A program made the translations under genes and the position numbers. 64,000 nucleotides of DNA from Primula veris (lineage: Eukaryota; Streptophyta; Magnoliopsida; Ericales; Primulaceae), in assembly GCA_963682055.1 (NCBI GenBank), contig OY821740.1, positions 14,780,814 through 14,844,813 on the forward strand. The letters are read 5' to 3'. Below, one piece after another: positions 46,332-56,850 of the stretch. Under the pieces are notes generated by a model. The model saw nothing but the letters and a program-made list of their open reading frames with translations. It searched no databases and was not told the DNA's origin. Within the stretch, counting starts at the first letter, position 1, and every line of letters begins with the position of its first letter.

Positions 46332-47915
46332 AGGATACAATAATGTGCAGTTTGTTTTAAAAAAACACATTTCTGTGATGTTTTCTTTTCGTTGACTAAT
46401 TAGTTTTCCCTTTTAGTTACAAAGCCTCGACAGGTGATAAATTTCAAGAAATCGTGGCTATCTGATAGGCTCAGTAGGAAGTTTATAGGATTGTGGGTCT
46501 TTTCTTACGTTTGATACATATACATTTATATTGCATAGTTGTTTTTAACTATCCTGGGAGTTTGTTTGAACTGTTTGTTTTAGGTTCAAAAGAACTAACA
46601 GCAAAGTATAATGGAAACGCCTTTAGAGAGACCCTTTTTATTACAGCTCCTTTTTCCTGCTTTTAGTTATTGTATGCAATGGAATAGGCGCAAGTGTCTG
46701 TGTACATATGCCAAGTTTGATTTTGGAAGTGTTCATTAACATGTTAGTTGCAACACTAATAGTGATATCTCAGTTTTGTTTTACGTGTTCGGGGACTTGT
46801 AAGTTGTAACACTATGTTGACAAATCTGTGGGTGGTTTTGCTAGTACTTAATTTTTCTCAGATGGGATATACAAATTATAGGTCGATGATTATTCCTTAA
46901 TCGACTTACATTAATTGTGAATAGAATTCTACTTAGAGAAATCATGAAAATGGGCACCATGTCAACAATGTAATAAGTGCTGCGATTTGTATAAGTAACG
47001 GGGTGTTTGGGCTGTCATGAGGCTAACCAGGACTTAAAACAATGATGAATTTGGTGAGGGATAAGGGATTGATGGCATTTTAACTTTTACAATAATCATC
47101 TCAGAAATAGTAGTTTCCGGATAAACTTTCCTATGATTATGGGCATGTAAGCTTTTATTTTCTCAAGTTCCAGAATCACTAACAAAAAATAAAAAGGCGA
47201 AACTATAACATTTCACTGTAAAGAAAGCAGGTTCTCTTTAGAACAATTATGGAATTAATGATTGTTATTATCTGTATCTACCATAATTCTGGATTAAGCT
47301 ACCAAAATAAAAGTTAGGTAATGTAACTAAAAGAAGCAGTGTATGCCCATGTTCTTCCTCTTCTGGTTTGAAAGGATTGCTTTTTGAGTAAATTTAGATT
47401 GTTTTCTAATTAGTTATAAGCCGTCAATTTAAGTACGTAGTTAGGATTTGTCGCAATTGACTTGGCATGATATTTCTCAGGCAGCTTATACGAATGCAAA
47501 GTCCACTTACTAAACTAAGTGTTGTCCCAAAAATATTTTTGGTTTATCGGCTATTCGTTTATTTTGTAAGCTCTTCCTCCACCAAATGTCAGAACAAAAG
47601 CATCCTTCAATATGTTGAGTAACAATATGGGAATGAGAGTCACTATCCGCTTCATCAATTTCACGATTTTTAGTAATTGTTCATGAGAAGCACAATAATG
47701 TTAACCTGATTACTATTATGAATATTTATTACGGGAGTGATTAACATGTTGTGTGCTAGTTTCTGTATGCAATTACTTTTCGATTACTTTTTTATTACCC
47801 TTGTAATTTTATCTCCTACCTATTATCGATAATTTTTATGTTTTAGTTTCACTACATAGCAAAATTTAATAAATTTAGTAATCTTGTTAGAAACATCAAC
47901 AAGAAACTTTTAGAT
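46332..47915. other. 3' flank of SEUSS-like B and intergenic DNA
   Basis: About 680 bases match the 3' flank of copy A; similarity ends near 47015. No gene is recognised in the remainder before the Sirevirus insertion. Confidence 0.5.
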
Positions 47916-47920
47916 GATTA

Positions 47921-49181
47921 TGTTAGGACCAGATTTCTGGTCTAAATATTGTTTATTGTCTATTGGTTTTTACTAAATAAATCCTAACTGTTATTAAGAA
48001 CTAAGACAGGATTGACAGGTTCCAAGTACCAGTTGCAACCTCAGTTACAACCTACCAAGTTAGTAGTATTAGGTTTCAAGTACTAGTTGCAACCTAAGTT
48101 ACAACCTGTGTTGACAGGTTTCAAGTAATGTTGCAACCTCAGTTGCAACCACGAGTTCCAACCTACTGCGAAGCAGAATTCTGTCTTGTTTCATTATTCT
48201 ACATTACTACTTGTTTAATGTTAAATCATTTTAAAGTATGTAGGATATATTCTCATATAGTCTTAACATGGTTAATATGCGTATATTGAGAATATCAAAG
48301 TGTTAAGGAAAGATGTTTTATAAAAGATATAAAGAGAATAGTTTATAAGGTTATGTTTCCTTTTAATATATATATTTCTATTCTTATGCTTGTCCTTATC
48401 ACTTGTTTCAATCTTTTGATCCTTATAATATTCAGTAAAGATATGTTTAAAGATTGATTGATATGTGGAGTTAAATGTTTCATATGTTTATGAAAAGATA
48501 TTATCTTTAAGAGATCATATCTTTATATGCTTTCTTTCAAAGGAAAAGATTAACTCCTACTTTCAAGTGTGTTACTAAACAGGTATTAATCAAAGATGAT
48601 TAAAGTCAATCCATGCTGAAGAATCTCGTGATACTTGGAGAGATTGAAGCTAATCAACCAAGTCAAAAGCAATCAAAAGATATTGAAGATAGAAGATTGT
48701 TTTTACTTGTTTATATACTTAGTAACTTAAGCTTGTAAAGGTGCGTGTTCTAAATTATAAAGAACTTATTTTTCTAGAGAGAATACACGTGAGCTTTAAA
48801 AAGAAAACAATGGTGGGATGCCATTGATTTATAAGTGATAGTTATAGAGTAGGAGCAATATAGTGATAGGCAGAAAAACATAGAGGGAGTCTAAGTTTTT
48901 CATTAAGACTTGAGTCATATATTGTAAGCTTTTTATAATATCATAATCTGGGTAAGTGCCCCGGAGACGTAGCCTAGTTAGGTGAACTCCGTTGTTAAAT
49001 ATGCGTGTGAATTATTTCCAAGTACATTTAATTTTAAAACAGTTCTGTCCATTAATACATTTGGTTCCAACTGCAGTTCCAACCTCACTTGGAACCTTAT
49101 ACACTTGGTTCTAACTGCAGTTCCAACTCCACTTGGAACCTTACTGCAAAACTGCATTTAGAACAGCGGATAGGAATTTCA
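47921..49181 (+). repeat. 5' LTR (1261 bp) of the Sirevirus-type element
   Basis: Starts TGTTAGGACC and ends GGAATTTCA. It contains clusters of a 12-bp-spaced GTTGCAAC-like palindrome near both ends (about 48020-48160 and 49060-49140). It has the same length as the 3' LTR. Confidence 0.95.
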
Positions 49182-49183
49182 AT

Positions 49184-49195
49184 TGGTATCAGAGC
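49184..49195 (+). promoter_or_regulatory. Primer binding site of the Sirevirus-type element
   Basis: TGGTATCAGAGC, complementary to the 3' end of initiator Met-tRNA, two bases after the 5' LTR. Confidence 0.9.
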
Positions 49196-49240
49196 TTCAC
49201 ACTAGATCTTACTTAGTGTGGATCCTGTGTTCTAGTAACA

Positions 49241-52200
49241 ATGGACTTAATGAGGGAAGGAAACGCCTTCAACAAACCTCCATTGCTTGAAGGAGGAGTA
49301 AACTATGGAGTATGGAAAATTAGAATGAGGTCTTTCATCAAACAGCAGAATGAACATGCATGGAAGACTGTTATGTATGGATGGGAGGCTCCAACTACCA
49401 TGGATAATGAAGGAGAACTGATTCTCTTACCTGAAGACAGATGGTCTGTTGAAGAAGACAGAAAATCAAGTGCCAACTCAACAGCCATAAACTTGATTTT
49501 TGCTGGTGTAACTCTCAGCGTATTCAGGTATATCTCTCATTGTGAAACAGCTAAAGAAGCATGGGATATTTTGCAAGTTACTTTTGAAGGAACCACTAAA
49601 GTAAAAGCTTTCAAACTTCAACAGTTAACTACCCAATTTGAGAACTTAAGAATGGAGGAAGATGAAAACATTGAACAATTTAATGGTAGAATCTGCCACA
49701 TTGCTCATCAAGCTGGAACATTAGGTGAAAAATACAGTGATGCTAAACTTGTTAAGAAAACTCTTAGGTCACTCCCAGAAAGGTTTGAAATTAAGGTCAC
49801 AGCTATTGAAGAATCAACTGACTTAGATAATCTTAAACTTGAAGAACTCATAGGAAATCTAAGTACACATGAACTGAAATTCTTCAAACATAAAAGACCA
49901 GAAAAGGGAATAGCATTTCAAGCTAAGAAATCTGAATCTAATGCCTGTGATAAAATGAGTGATGAAGAACAACTAGCTTTCTTTGCAAAAAAGGTGTACA
50001 AGAAGTTTTATAAGAAAAAGGAGGATACTGGTTCATCAAAAAACTTTCAGAAAAAGGATAACCAGTTTAAGACAGAGTCTAGGTTCAATAATAACTCTAC
50101 AGGAAAGTGGAATTCCAAAGAAAAGGATAACAAAGAATACAAATCTAAAGAGATTCAGTGTAGAGAATGTAGAGGTTTTGGTCATATTCAGGCTGAGTGT
50201 GCAAACACTTTAAAAAGAAACAAAAATGCTTATATAACCACTCATAGTGATAGTGATTCTGAGAGTAACAGTGATGAAGAGGATGGTTTAAATTTTGTTA
50301 ATTTCATGGGAATAATCACTGAAAAAGAACCTACTTATGAAAGTGACTGTGAGCAGGTTTTAACCCCAGTTACAACTGCCTGTGAAACATATAGCAGTGA
50401 TGAGGAAGAACCTTCTGATGAAAACATTACTAAGCAATACCTTGTTCTGTATGAAAAGTATAAATGTCTGAGTAAACAATCCTTGATCATAAGCAAGCTA
50501 AATGTTGATCTAAAGGATGAGGTTAAAAATCTTACTGAGAAGCTTAAATTACAACTGGCTGAACTTACTGAAACTAAAAAGATAATAAAATTGCTGAATG
50601 TTTCTGCTTCAGATAAATTAGATGACATGCTGTCATATTCTAGAGGATCCAAAGATATCAGTGGTCTAGGTTACTATGGTGGTAAGAGTACAGGAAAAAC
50701 TACTTTTATTGAAGCTGTTGCTAAAGCTAAAACTCATGATTTTGATCACAAGGTTAGAAGCTCAGTTGCAACCAGAGTTGCAACCAGGAATAAAACTCAG
50801 GTTTATGTAAAGAAGGTTGGAAGCTCAGTTACAACCAAAGTTGCAACCATGAACAAACTGAATAACTTTAGGTTGAAGTTGTGCAATTTCTGTAAAAAAC
50901 CTGGTCATTCTGAAATCCAGTGTTATTTAAAAAGAAACAGAAAGTATATTTCCCAGAAAACCTGGTTGGCTTCTGTCAATAAAAATTTGAAATGGGTTTG
51001 GAAAGTTAAAGAAAAAGCAACTTTAGTTGCTAACAACAAAGTTGTTATTAACTCTTTGAATGCTGTTACTTCTAATGATTGGTATTTTGACAGTGGATGC
51101 TCTAAGCATATGACAGGTACTGCAAGCCTCCTAAAAAATGTCACCATTCTTACAGGTAACACTGTTGTGTTTGGAGGTGGAGATACAGGTAAAATTATTG
51201 GTAAAGGTACCTTAAACAAACCTGGAATGCCTGATATTGAGGATGTTTTTCTTGTAGATGGTCTAAAAGCTAATCTTATTAGTATCAGTCAACTCTGTGA
51301 TAATGAAATGACTGTTAAATTTGACAAAGAAAGGTGTCTAATTACTAATCTTAACAATGATTTAATCATGACTGGAGTTAGATCAACCAACAGTTGCTAT
51401 GTGTTTGAAAAAGCTGAAAAAGAAGTGCCTCAAAGTAGGTGTAATCAAGCCATTACTAATAATGTAGATATTTGGCATAAAAGGCTTGGGCATGTGAATT
51501 ACAAAACTTTAGATAAGCTTGTTAAAAAGGAATTGATAAGAGGAATTCCTAAACTTAGTGCTAAAACTCAAAGTGTCTGTGGTGATTGTGCTATAGGCAA
51601 ACAAACCAAAAGTATTCACAAAAGTACTAGTCTAATCTACACTAAGAGAGTCTTAGAACTTCTTCACATTGACTTGATGGGTCCTATGCAAACTGCTAGT
51701 ATAGGTGGTAAGAAGTACATTCTAGTAGTTGTAGATGATTTCTCTAGATACTCTTGGGTAGTGTTCTTAAAGGATAAGTCTGAAACTTTTGAACTATTCA
51801 AAACTCTGTGCTTAAAACTGCAAGTTGAAAAAGGTTCCACTAGTGGTAATATTGCTAGGATTAGAAGTGATCATGGAACTGAATTTGAAAATAACAGGTT
51901 TAAAGAATTCTGCAACTCCTTAGGAATATGTCATGAGTTCTCTGCTCCTAAGACTCCTCAGCAAAATGGCATAGTTGAAAGGAAAAATAGAACCATTCAG
52001 GAAATGGCTAGAGTAATGCTTAACTCTAAGAAACTTGCCAATAGATTTTGGGCTGAAGCTGTTAATATTGCCTGTCATATAGTTAATAGAGTTTATATTA
52101 CTAAAGGTACTTCCATGACAGCTTATGAAATTTGGAAAGGTAGAAAACCCAATGTAAAGTATTTTCAAGTTTTTGGATGTGTTTGCTATATTCTCAGAGA

Positions 52201-54223
52201 TAGAGAGCATCTTGGTAAATTTGACTCTAAAAGTGATAAAGGGATTTTTCTTGGTTATGCTCAGAATAGTAGAGCATTTAGAGTCTTCAATCAAAGAACA
52301 AACTGTGTTATGGAATCTTATAATGTGTTATTTGATGACCTAAAAACTGTTGATGAGATTACAGGTGATGATGAACAGGCTGAGACTACAGAAAAAGAGA
52401 AAGAAGAAACACAACAAACTGGAAGTCCCAGAGTGGTTGGAAGTCCAGTTGCAACTGAGGTTACAACTGAGGTTGGAACTGAGGTTGGAACCACAGTTGA
52501 AACCCAAAATGCTGCTGAATCTGAAGAAGAAGAAGAAAGTTCTCATGCTCAGTCAACTAGCAGGCCTCGCTATGTAAGGACTCAGAAAAATCATTCTCTG
52601 GACAATGTCATGGGAGAAGTTACTTCAGGTATGAAAACCAGAGGTAAAAGAAATAATGTTGTTCACTTTGCTTGTTATATCTCTCAGTTAGAACCTAAGA
52701 ATATAAAAGAAGCTCTAGAAGATAGTGAATGGATTTTAGCTATGCAGGATGAATTGGCCCAATTTGAGAGAAATGATGTATGGAATTTAGTACCCAGACC
52801 TTCTAATAAAAATGTTATAGGGACTAAATGGATTTTTAGAAATAAAAGTGATGAGGATGGAGTGATTATCAGGAATAAAGCTAGGTTGGTAGCTCAAGGG
52901 TATACACAAATTGAGGGAATTGACTTTGATGAAACCTTTGCTCCTGTAGCTAGAATTGAATCCATTAGAATGCTACTATCTCTTGCATGTCTGTATGATT
53001 TTAAATTGTTTCAACTTGACATAAAGAGTGCTTTTCTTAATGGTGTGATTAATGAAGAGGTTTTTGTCAGTCAACCTAAGGGATTTGAAGATCCTAACTT
53101 TCCTGAACATGTTTATTTGCTGAAAAAGGCCTTGTATGGTCTTAAGCAAGCTCCTAGAGCTTGGTATGATAGATTAACCAAGTTTTTGCTTGAAAAAGGT
53201 TTTAAAAGAGGGGGAGTTGATAAAACTCTGTTTACAAAGAAAACTACAAAGGATATAATTGTTGCTCAAATATATGTTGATGACATTGTGTTTGGCTCAT
53301 CTTCTAATAATAGGATAGAAGAATTCATTTATGATATGAAAAATGAATTTGAAATGAGTGGTGGAGGAGAATTGACTTACTTTCTAGGATTGCAAGTTAA
53401 ACAGAATGAGAAAGGGATTTTTCTATGTCAAAGCAAGTATGCAGACAATCTTGTTAAGAAGTTTGGTCTAAGTGAGAGTAAAGAAAAGAGAACCCCTATG
53501 AGTACTACCCTTAAACTGTCTAAAAATGATAAAGGAAAAAGTGTTTGTCCCAGTCTTTATAGATCCATGATTGGAAGTTTGCTATATTTAACTGCTAGTA
53601 GACCAGACCTTTGCTTAAGTGTAGGAGTTTGTGCCAGATATCAAGCAAATCCTTTAGAATCTCATCTTCTAGCTGTCAAAAGAATTCTAAGGTATGTAAA
53701 AGGAACACCTCATCTAGGCCTATGGTACTCTAAAGATACAAACCATTTTCTTAGTGGCTACTGTGATGCAGATTGGGCAGGAAACATAGATGATAGAAAG
53801 AGTACTTCTGGTGGTTGTTTTTATTTTGGAAACAATCTTGTTTCTTGGTTCAGTAAAAAGCAAAATTGCATATCTTTATCTACTGCTGAGGCAGAATATG
53901 TTGCAGCTGGAAGTGGATGCACTCAACTTATTTGGATGAAACAAATGTTAACTGATTATAATGTTAAACAAGAGATATTAACTCTGTTTTGTGATAACAA
54001 AAGTGCTATAGATTTAGCTAAAAATCCAGTTCAACATTCCAGAACCAAACATATTGATCTAAGGCATCATTTTATTAGAGAACTAGTTGAAGAAAAGAGC
54101 TTAATTTTAGAACATGTTTCAACTGAAAGACAATTAGCAGATATTTTCACAAAGCCCCTTGATACAAACAAGTTTGAATCATTAAGAAGTGACATAGGGG
54201 TATGTCATTATCAATCTAATTGA
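49241..54223 (+). CDS. Gag-Pol polyprotein of the Sirevirus-type element
   Basis: Uninterrupted 1660-aa ORF. Gag with VNYGVWKIRMRSFI near the N terminus and the LQQLTTQFENLRM helix region; CCHC knuckle CRECRGFGHIQAEC (about 307-320); second knuckle CNFCKKPGHSEIQC (about 548-561). Then protease WYFDSGCSKHM (Asp about 617), WHKRLGHVNY (about 744), integrase core (LLHIDLMG, RSDHGTEFE, PQQNGIVERKNR) and RT with YVDDIVFG (about 1345). RNase H has DADWAG, AEAEYVA and DNKSAI, and the end is ADIFTKPL. All catalytic motifs are present. Two segments (about residues 505-535 and 1065-1090) are low-complexity VAT/VGT repeats that encode the same GTTGCAAC DNA motif seen in the LTRs. A fused Gag-Pol and a downstream ORF fit the Sirevirus lineage. 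Confidence 0.95.
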   Translation: MDLMREGNAFNKPPLLEGGVNYGVWKIRMRSFIKQQNEHAWKTVMYGWEAPTTMDNEGELILLPEDRWSVEEDRKSSANSTAINLIFAGVTLSVFRYISHCETAKEAWDILQVTFEGTTKVKAFKLQQLTTQFENLRMEEDENIEQFNGRICHIAHQAGTLGEKYSDAKLVKKTLRSLPERFEIKVTAIEESTDLDNLKLEELIGNLSTHELKFFKHKRPEKGIAFQAKKSESNACDKMSDEEQLAFFAKKVYKKFYKKKEDTGSSKNFQKKDNQFKTESRFNNNSTGKWNSKEKDNKEYKSKEIQCRECRGFGHIQAECANTLKRNKNAYITTHSDSDSESNSDEEDGLNFVNFMGIITEKEPTYESDCEQVLTPVTTACETYSSDEEEPSDENITKQYLVLYEKYKCLSKQSLIISKLNVDLKDEVKNLTEKLKLQLAELTETKKIIKLLNVSASDKLDDMLSYSRGSKDISGLGYYGGKSTGKTTFIEAVAKAKTHDFDHKVRSSVATRVATRNKTQVYVKKVGSSVTTKVATMNKLNNFRLKLCNFCKKPGHSEIQCYLKRNRKYISQKTWLASVNKNLKWVWKVKEKATLVANNKVVINSLNAVTSNDWYFDSGCSKHMTGTASLLKNVTILTGNTVVFGGGDTGKIIGKGTLNKPGMPDIEDVFLVDGLKANLISISQLCDNEMTVKFDKERCLITNLNNDLIMTGVRSTNSCYVFEKAEKEVPQSRCNQAITNNVDIWHKRLGHVNYKTLDKLVKKELIRGIPKLSAKTQSVCGDCAIGKQTKSIHKSTSLIYTKRVLELLHIDLMGPMQTASIGGKKYILVVVDDFSRYSWVVFLKDKSETFELFKTLCLKLQVEKGSTSGNIARIRSDHGTEFENNRFKEFCNSLGICHEFSAPKTPQQNGIVERKNRTIQEMARVMLNSKKLANRFWAEAVNIACHIVNRVYITKGTSMTAYEIWKGRKPNVKYFQVFGCVCYILRDREHLGKFDSKSDKGIFLGYAQNSRAFRVFNQRTNCVMESYNVLFDDLKTVDEITGDDEQAETTEKEKEETQQTGSPRVVGSPVATEVTTEVGTEVGTTVETQNAAESEEEEESSHAQSTSRPRYVRTQKNHSLDNVMGEVTSGMKTRGKRNNVVHFACYISQLEPKNIKEALEDSEWILAMQDELAQFERNDVWNLVPRPSNKNVIGTKWIFRNKSDEDGVIIRNKARLVAQGYTQIEGIDFDETFAPVARIESIRMLLSLACLYDFKLFQLDIKSAFLNGVINEEVFVSQPKGFEDPNFPEHVYLLKKALYGLKQAPRAWYDRLTKFLLEKGFKRGGVDKTLFTKKTTKDIIVAQIYVDDIVFGSSSNNRIEEFIYDMKNEFEMSGGGELTYFLGLQVKQNEKGIFLCQSKYADNLVKKFGLSESKEKRTPMSTTLKLSKNDKGKSVCPSLYRSMIGSLLYLTASRPDLCLSVGVCARYQANPLESHLLAVKRILRYVKGTPHLGLWYSKDTNHFLSGYCDADWAGNIDDRKSTSGGCFYFGNNLVSWFSKKQNCISLSTAEAEYVAAGSGCTQLIWMKQMLTDYNVKQEILTLFCDNKSAIDLAKNPVQHSRTKHIDLRHHFIRELVEEKSLILEHVSTERQLADIFTKPLDTNKFESLRSDIGVCHYQSN

Positions 54224-55181
54224 ATACTTTTGCTAAATATGTCTGTATTGAGTACCTTTAATAAGTTTTATTTCTTAGGTTAAAGTCTTATTTTGAGCTA
54301 TGATGTTTTTGTCTTGAAAAAGCCGCTTTTTGGTGTCTCAAAAACAGATGTGAGGTAACTTGTCCTTAAAAAACCTCTCTGGTAATAGAGTTGCAAGCAC
54401 AAAGTGCAATTTTATATGATGGTTGCAAGTCCAGTTGAAACCTCACACTCTCTATAGTTGGTTGGAAGTTCAGTTGCAACATCAGTTGAAACCTCGTGTT
54501 AAAAATACTGGTTGCAAGCTCAGTTGTAACATCAGTTGAAACCTCAGTCTATTCTATAACTGCCAAGACAAAGTCTTGTTATTTTTTGACATCACTTATA
54601 CTCTTTCCTTGCTGAGGTCATCAAACTAGTTTTTGTGTAGAAATAAAAACGGATTTACTCAATTTAAGCTCCTAAAATTTAATCTTTATTAGAGTTATTC
54701 TTTGATAAACATATTTTCGTGAGTAAATTACTAGGTTTCTTTTGTTCTCCTAAAAGTTAGATATCTGTTTAAGTGTTCTTTGTCTTGAATCAAGTCAAAT
54801 TTCCTTAAAGCTTCAATTTTTGAATTTTCAAATTGGATGAATCTGTTTTGAAAAAGGAATGCTTATCTGTTTAATTGGCTGAATTTATCTTAATGCCAAC
54901 TGTTTCTTCGTGATCATAGTATGATTTATTTTTCAAAATTCTGTTGATAAAATACTTCCTATTTTTAAGCCAAAATCTGTCTCTTAATTGATTTGCATGT
55001 ATCTATTTCCAATTTCAAAAAGATATGGTCTTTATTGCTATTTATACAAACATCTTTTTACTATCCAAAATCAATTACTTTTTACAGAATAACTCTCTCT
55101 CTCTCACCTCTGTAAAACCCTAGGCCTGCTGTAGAAACCCACTGCAAGGTTCTAAGTAAGGTTCTAACCCCAGTTGCAACC
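54224..55181 (+). other. Spacer between Gag-Pol and the second ORF
   Basis: About 960 bases with no ORF. It holds three clusters of the GTTGCAAC-type repeat (about 54418-54445, 54455-54500 and 54510-54545). Just before the second ORF, a pyrimidine run and GGTTCTAACCCCAGTTGCAA lead directly into the ATG; a spliced subgenomic RNA could use an acceptor here, but none is proven. Confidence 0.55.
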
Positions 55182-56474
55182 ATGTCATCAAACCCTTCTA
55201 AAAACCCCAACCTGAACATTGATGATGATTGCACTCTAAGAGATTTCATGAATAAATCTCCAACAAGTCCAGGATCAAAAGCTAAGGTAAGTGAGACTTC
55301 CTCATCTCAGAAAAAGCGCACTAAGAAAAGAGCTAGGAAAACTGTAGAGGATCATCAAACTCCAACTGTTTTCTCTTATAAGTCTAAGTTTCATGAGACT
55401 GATCCTAGGTTTTGGAGTAGGACCACGTATAGAAGGTTTAGGTCTTTTACTGGTAGGGAGATTCACAGTGAAAGAAGACTTAACCTAGTTAGCTATCCAC
55501 ACATTCAGGTACATATTGAGAAACTGCTGTCAGCTGTTGGCCTAGATAGAACTATTTCTTATCCTAATTCTTATTACCCTGCTGTAATTAAAGAATTCTA
55601 TGCCAATCTTAGTAATATTGTGTTTGTTAAGGGTGATCCTGCCTATGGCAGAGTGTTTTTAAGGGGTGTGACTCTGGATTTCACCCCTAAGTTGATCAAT
55701 GATTATTTGTGCTGTCCTAGTCCTACTGAAGTTGATAATGTTGAACCAGACTTAGAAATACTAGCTTTAATTCTAACTGGCAAGAACAATAGGTTTGATG
55801 GTCACTCCATTAAAACCTCCTCCCTCACCTTGTGTGCATCTGTGCTGCACAAAATAGCTAGGTTCAATTGGAATCCCACTAAGCAGCCATCCAAAGTCAA
55901 TAAGGAAATGGCCATATTTCTCTATAGGATCATGTCCTCTTTGCCAATTGATTTTGGTACTCATGTTTTTAATTTGATTAAAGAATTCAGTGCTGATACC
56001 TCATCCTCAATTTTGCTCCCCTTTCCTTGTCTAATCACTGGGGTGATTATGGCTCAAGTCCTACCTATGACTGGATCCAAGCCTATTAGCACAGCCACAG
56101 AACCAATCTCAGATTGTCCCTCTGCTATTTATATCTCTGCAAAACTGCTCAAAGAAGGGCATGTCAATGACATATCTGGAGAAAAGGGCAAAGAAAAAGA
56201 AGAAGAGACATCTACTGCTCCCTCAGACAAGAAGAAAGGAGTAAAGTGGTACTTACTCCAGAAGTTGGCTTATAATCAAGAAAGGAGAGCTGAATTGGAT
56301 GCTGATGATTATCAAATCAATAAGTTGCTGGTGGATATTATTGAGAGTGAGGATGATGATGATAGTGATGGTGTTTCAATCAGCAGTGAGGATGACAATG
56401 CAGAAGATGAAGAAGTAGTCAGGCAGAATCCTCTAAGAGAAAGACCCCCACAGTGTGATATTCCAAGTGATTAA
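55182..56474 (+). CDS. Second ORF of the Sirevirus-type element (env-position protein, function unknown)
   Basis: 430 aa in the place where some Sireviruses carry an envelope-like gene. The N terminus is Ser/Lys-rich with a basic patch KKRTKKRARK (about residues 45-54). The central region (ERRLNLVSYPHIQVHIEKLL, YYPAVIKEFYANL, GVTLDFTPKLINDYL) looks like the domain that databases label putative plant transposon protein. The C terminus is strongly acidic (EDDDDSD, EDDNAEDEE). I see no signal peptide and no convincing membrane anchor, so an envelope role is not supported. The basic patch would suit nuclear or nucleic-acid binding; this is inference. Confidence 0.75.
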   Translation: MSSNPSKNPNLNIDDDCTLRDFMNKSPTSPGSKAKVSETSSSQKKRTKKRARKTVEDHQTPTVFSYKSKFHETDPRFWSRTTYRRFRSFTGREIHSERRLNLVSYPHIQVHIEKLLSAVGLDRTISYPNSYYPAVIKEFYANLSNIVFVKGDPAYGRVFLRGVTLDFTPKLINDYLCCPSPTEVDNVEPDLEILALILTGKNNRFDGHSIKTSSLTLCASVLHKIARFNWNPTKQPSKVNKEMAIFLYRIMSSLPIDFGTHVFNLIKEFSADTSSSILLPFPCLITGVIMAQVLPMTGSKPISTATEPISDCPSAIYISAKLLKEGHVNDISGEKGKEKEEETSTAPSDKKKGVKWYLLQKLAYNQERRAELDADDYQINKLLVDIIESEDDDDSDGVSISSEDDNAEDEEVVRQNPLRERPPQCDIPSD

Positions 56475-56850
56475 TTCCAATGGTTGCTGACAAATAGGGG
56501 GAGTGAAGTTTATGTTGAAGTTTATGTTTTGTTTATTTCAATTTCAAGACTCAATGCTGCTGGTTTTAATTATTTTTTTAATTGCTGTACTAAGACACTG
56601 TTGTGCCATGTTTTTGGCCTTTAAATTTCTGCAATTTCCATTTTGATGTCTTTTAAATTGAATTTATGAATGGATAAATTCTGTGCATATGAAGTGCCTG
56701 CAATTCTAACATACAGGGGGAGCTTAAACAGATGACTCTTTAGTATTGTTAATATACTATTTAAAGACTGTGCTGATATTGAATCTGCAGGTGGTTGGGA
56801 TGATTTATAAACTTAATTGATTTGTCAAAACCAATGAGAAAGGGGGAGAT
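56475..56850 (+). promoter_or_regulatory. 3' region of the Sirevirus-type element with three polypurine tracts
   Basis: AGGGGGAG occurs at 56496-56503, 56715-56722 and 56841-56848. The last abuts the 3' LTR and is the functional-position polypurine tract; the other two are upstream copies. Confidence 0.7.

Larger units (their letters stand above)
23530..47015 (+). repeat. Tandem segmental duplication, copy B
   Basis: Head-to-tail partner of 8350-22885. Longer because of a 6.96-kb copia (24425-31387) upstream of the gene and nested LTR elements in intron 7. Boundaries approximate. Confidence 0.85.

Noticed and set aside
55182..56474. Calling the second Sirevirus ORF an envelope protein
   Set aside because: No signal peptide, cleavage site or membrane anchor visible; position alone is not enough.
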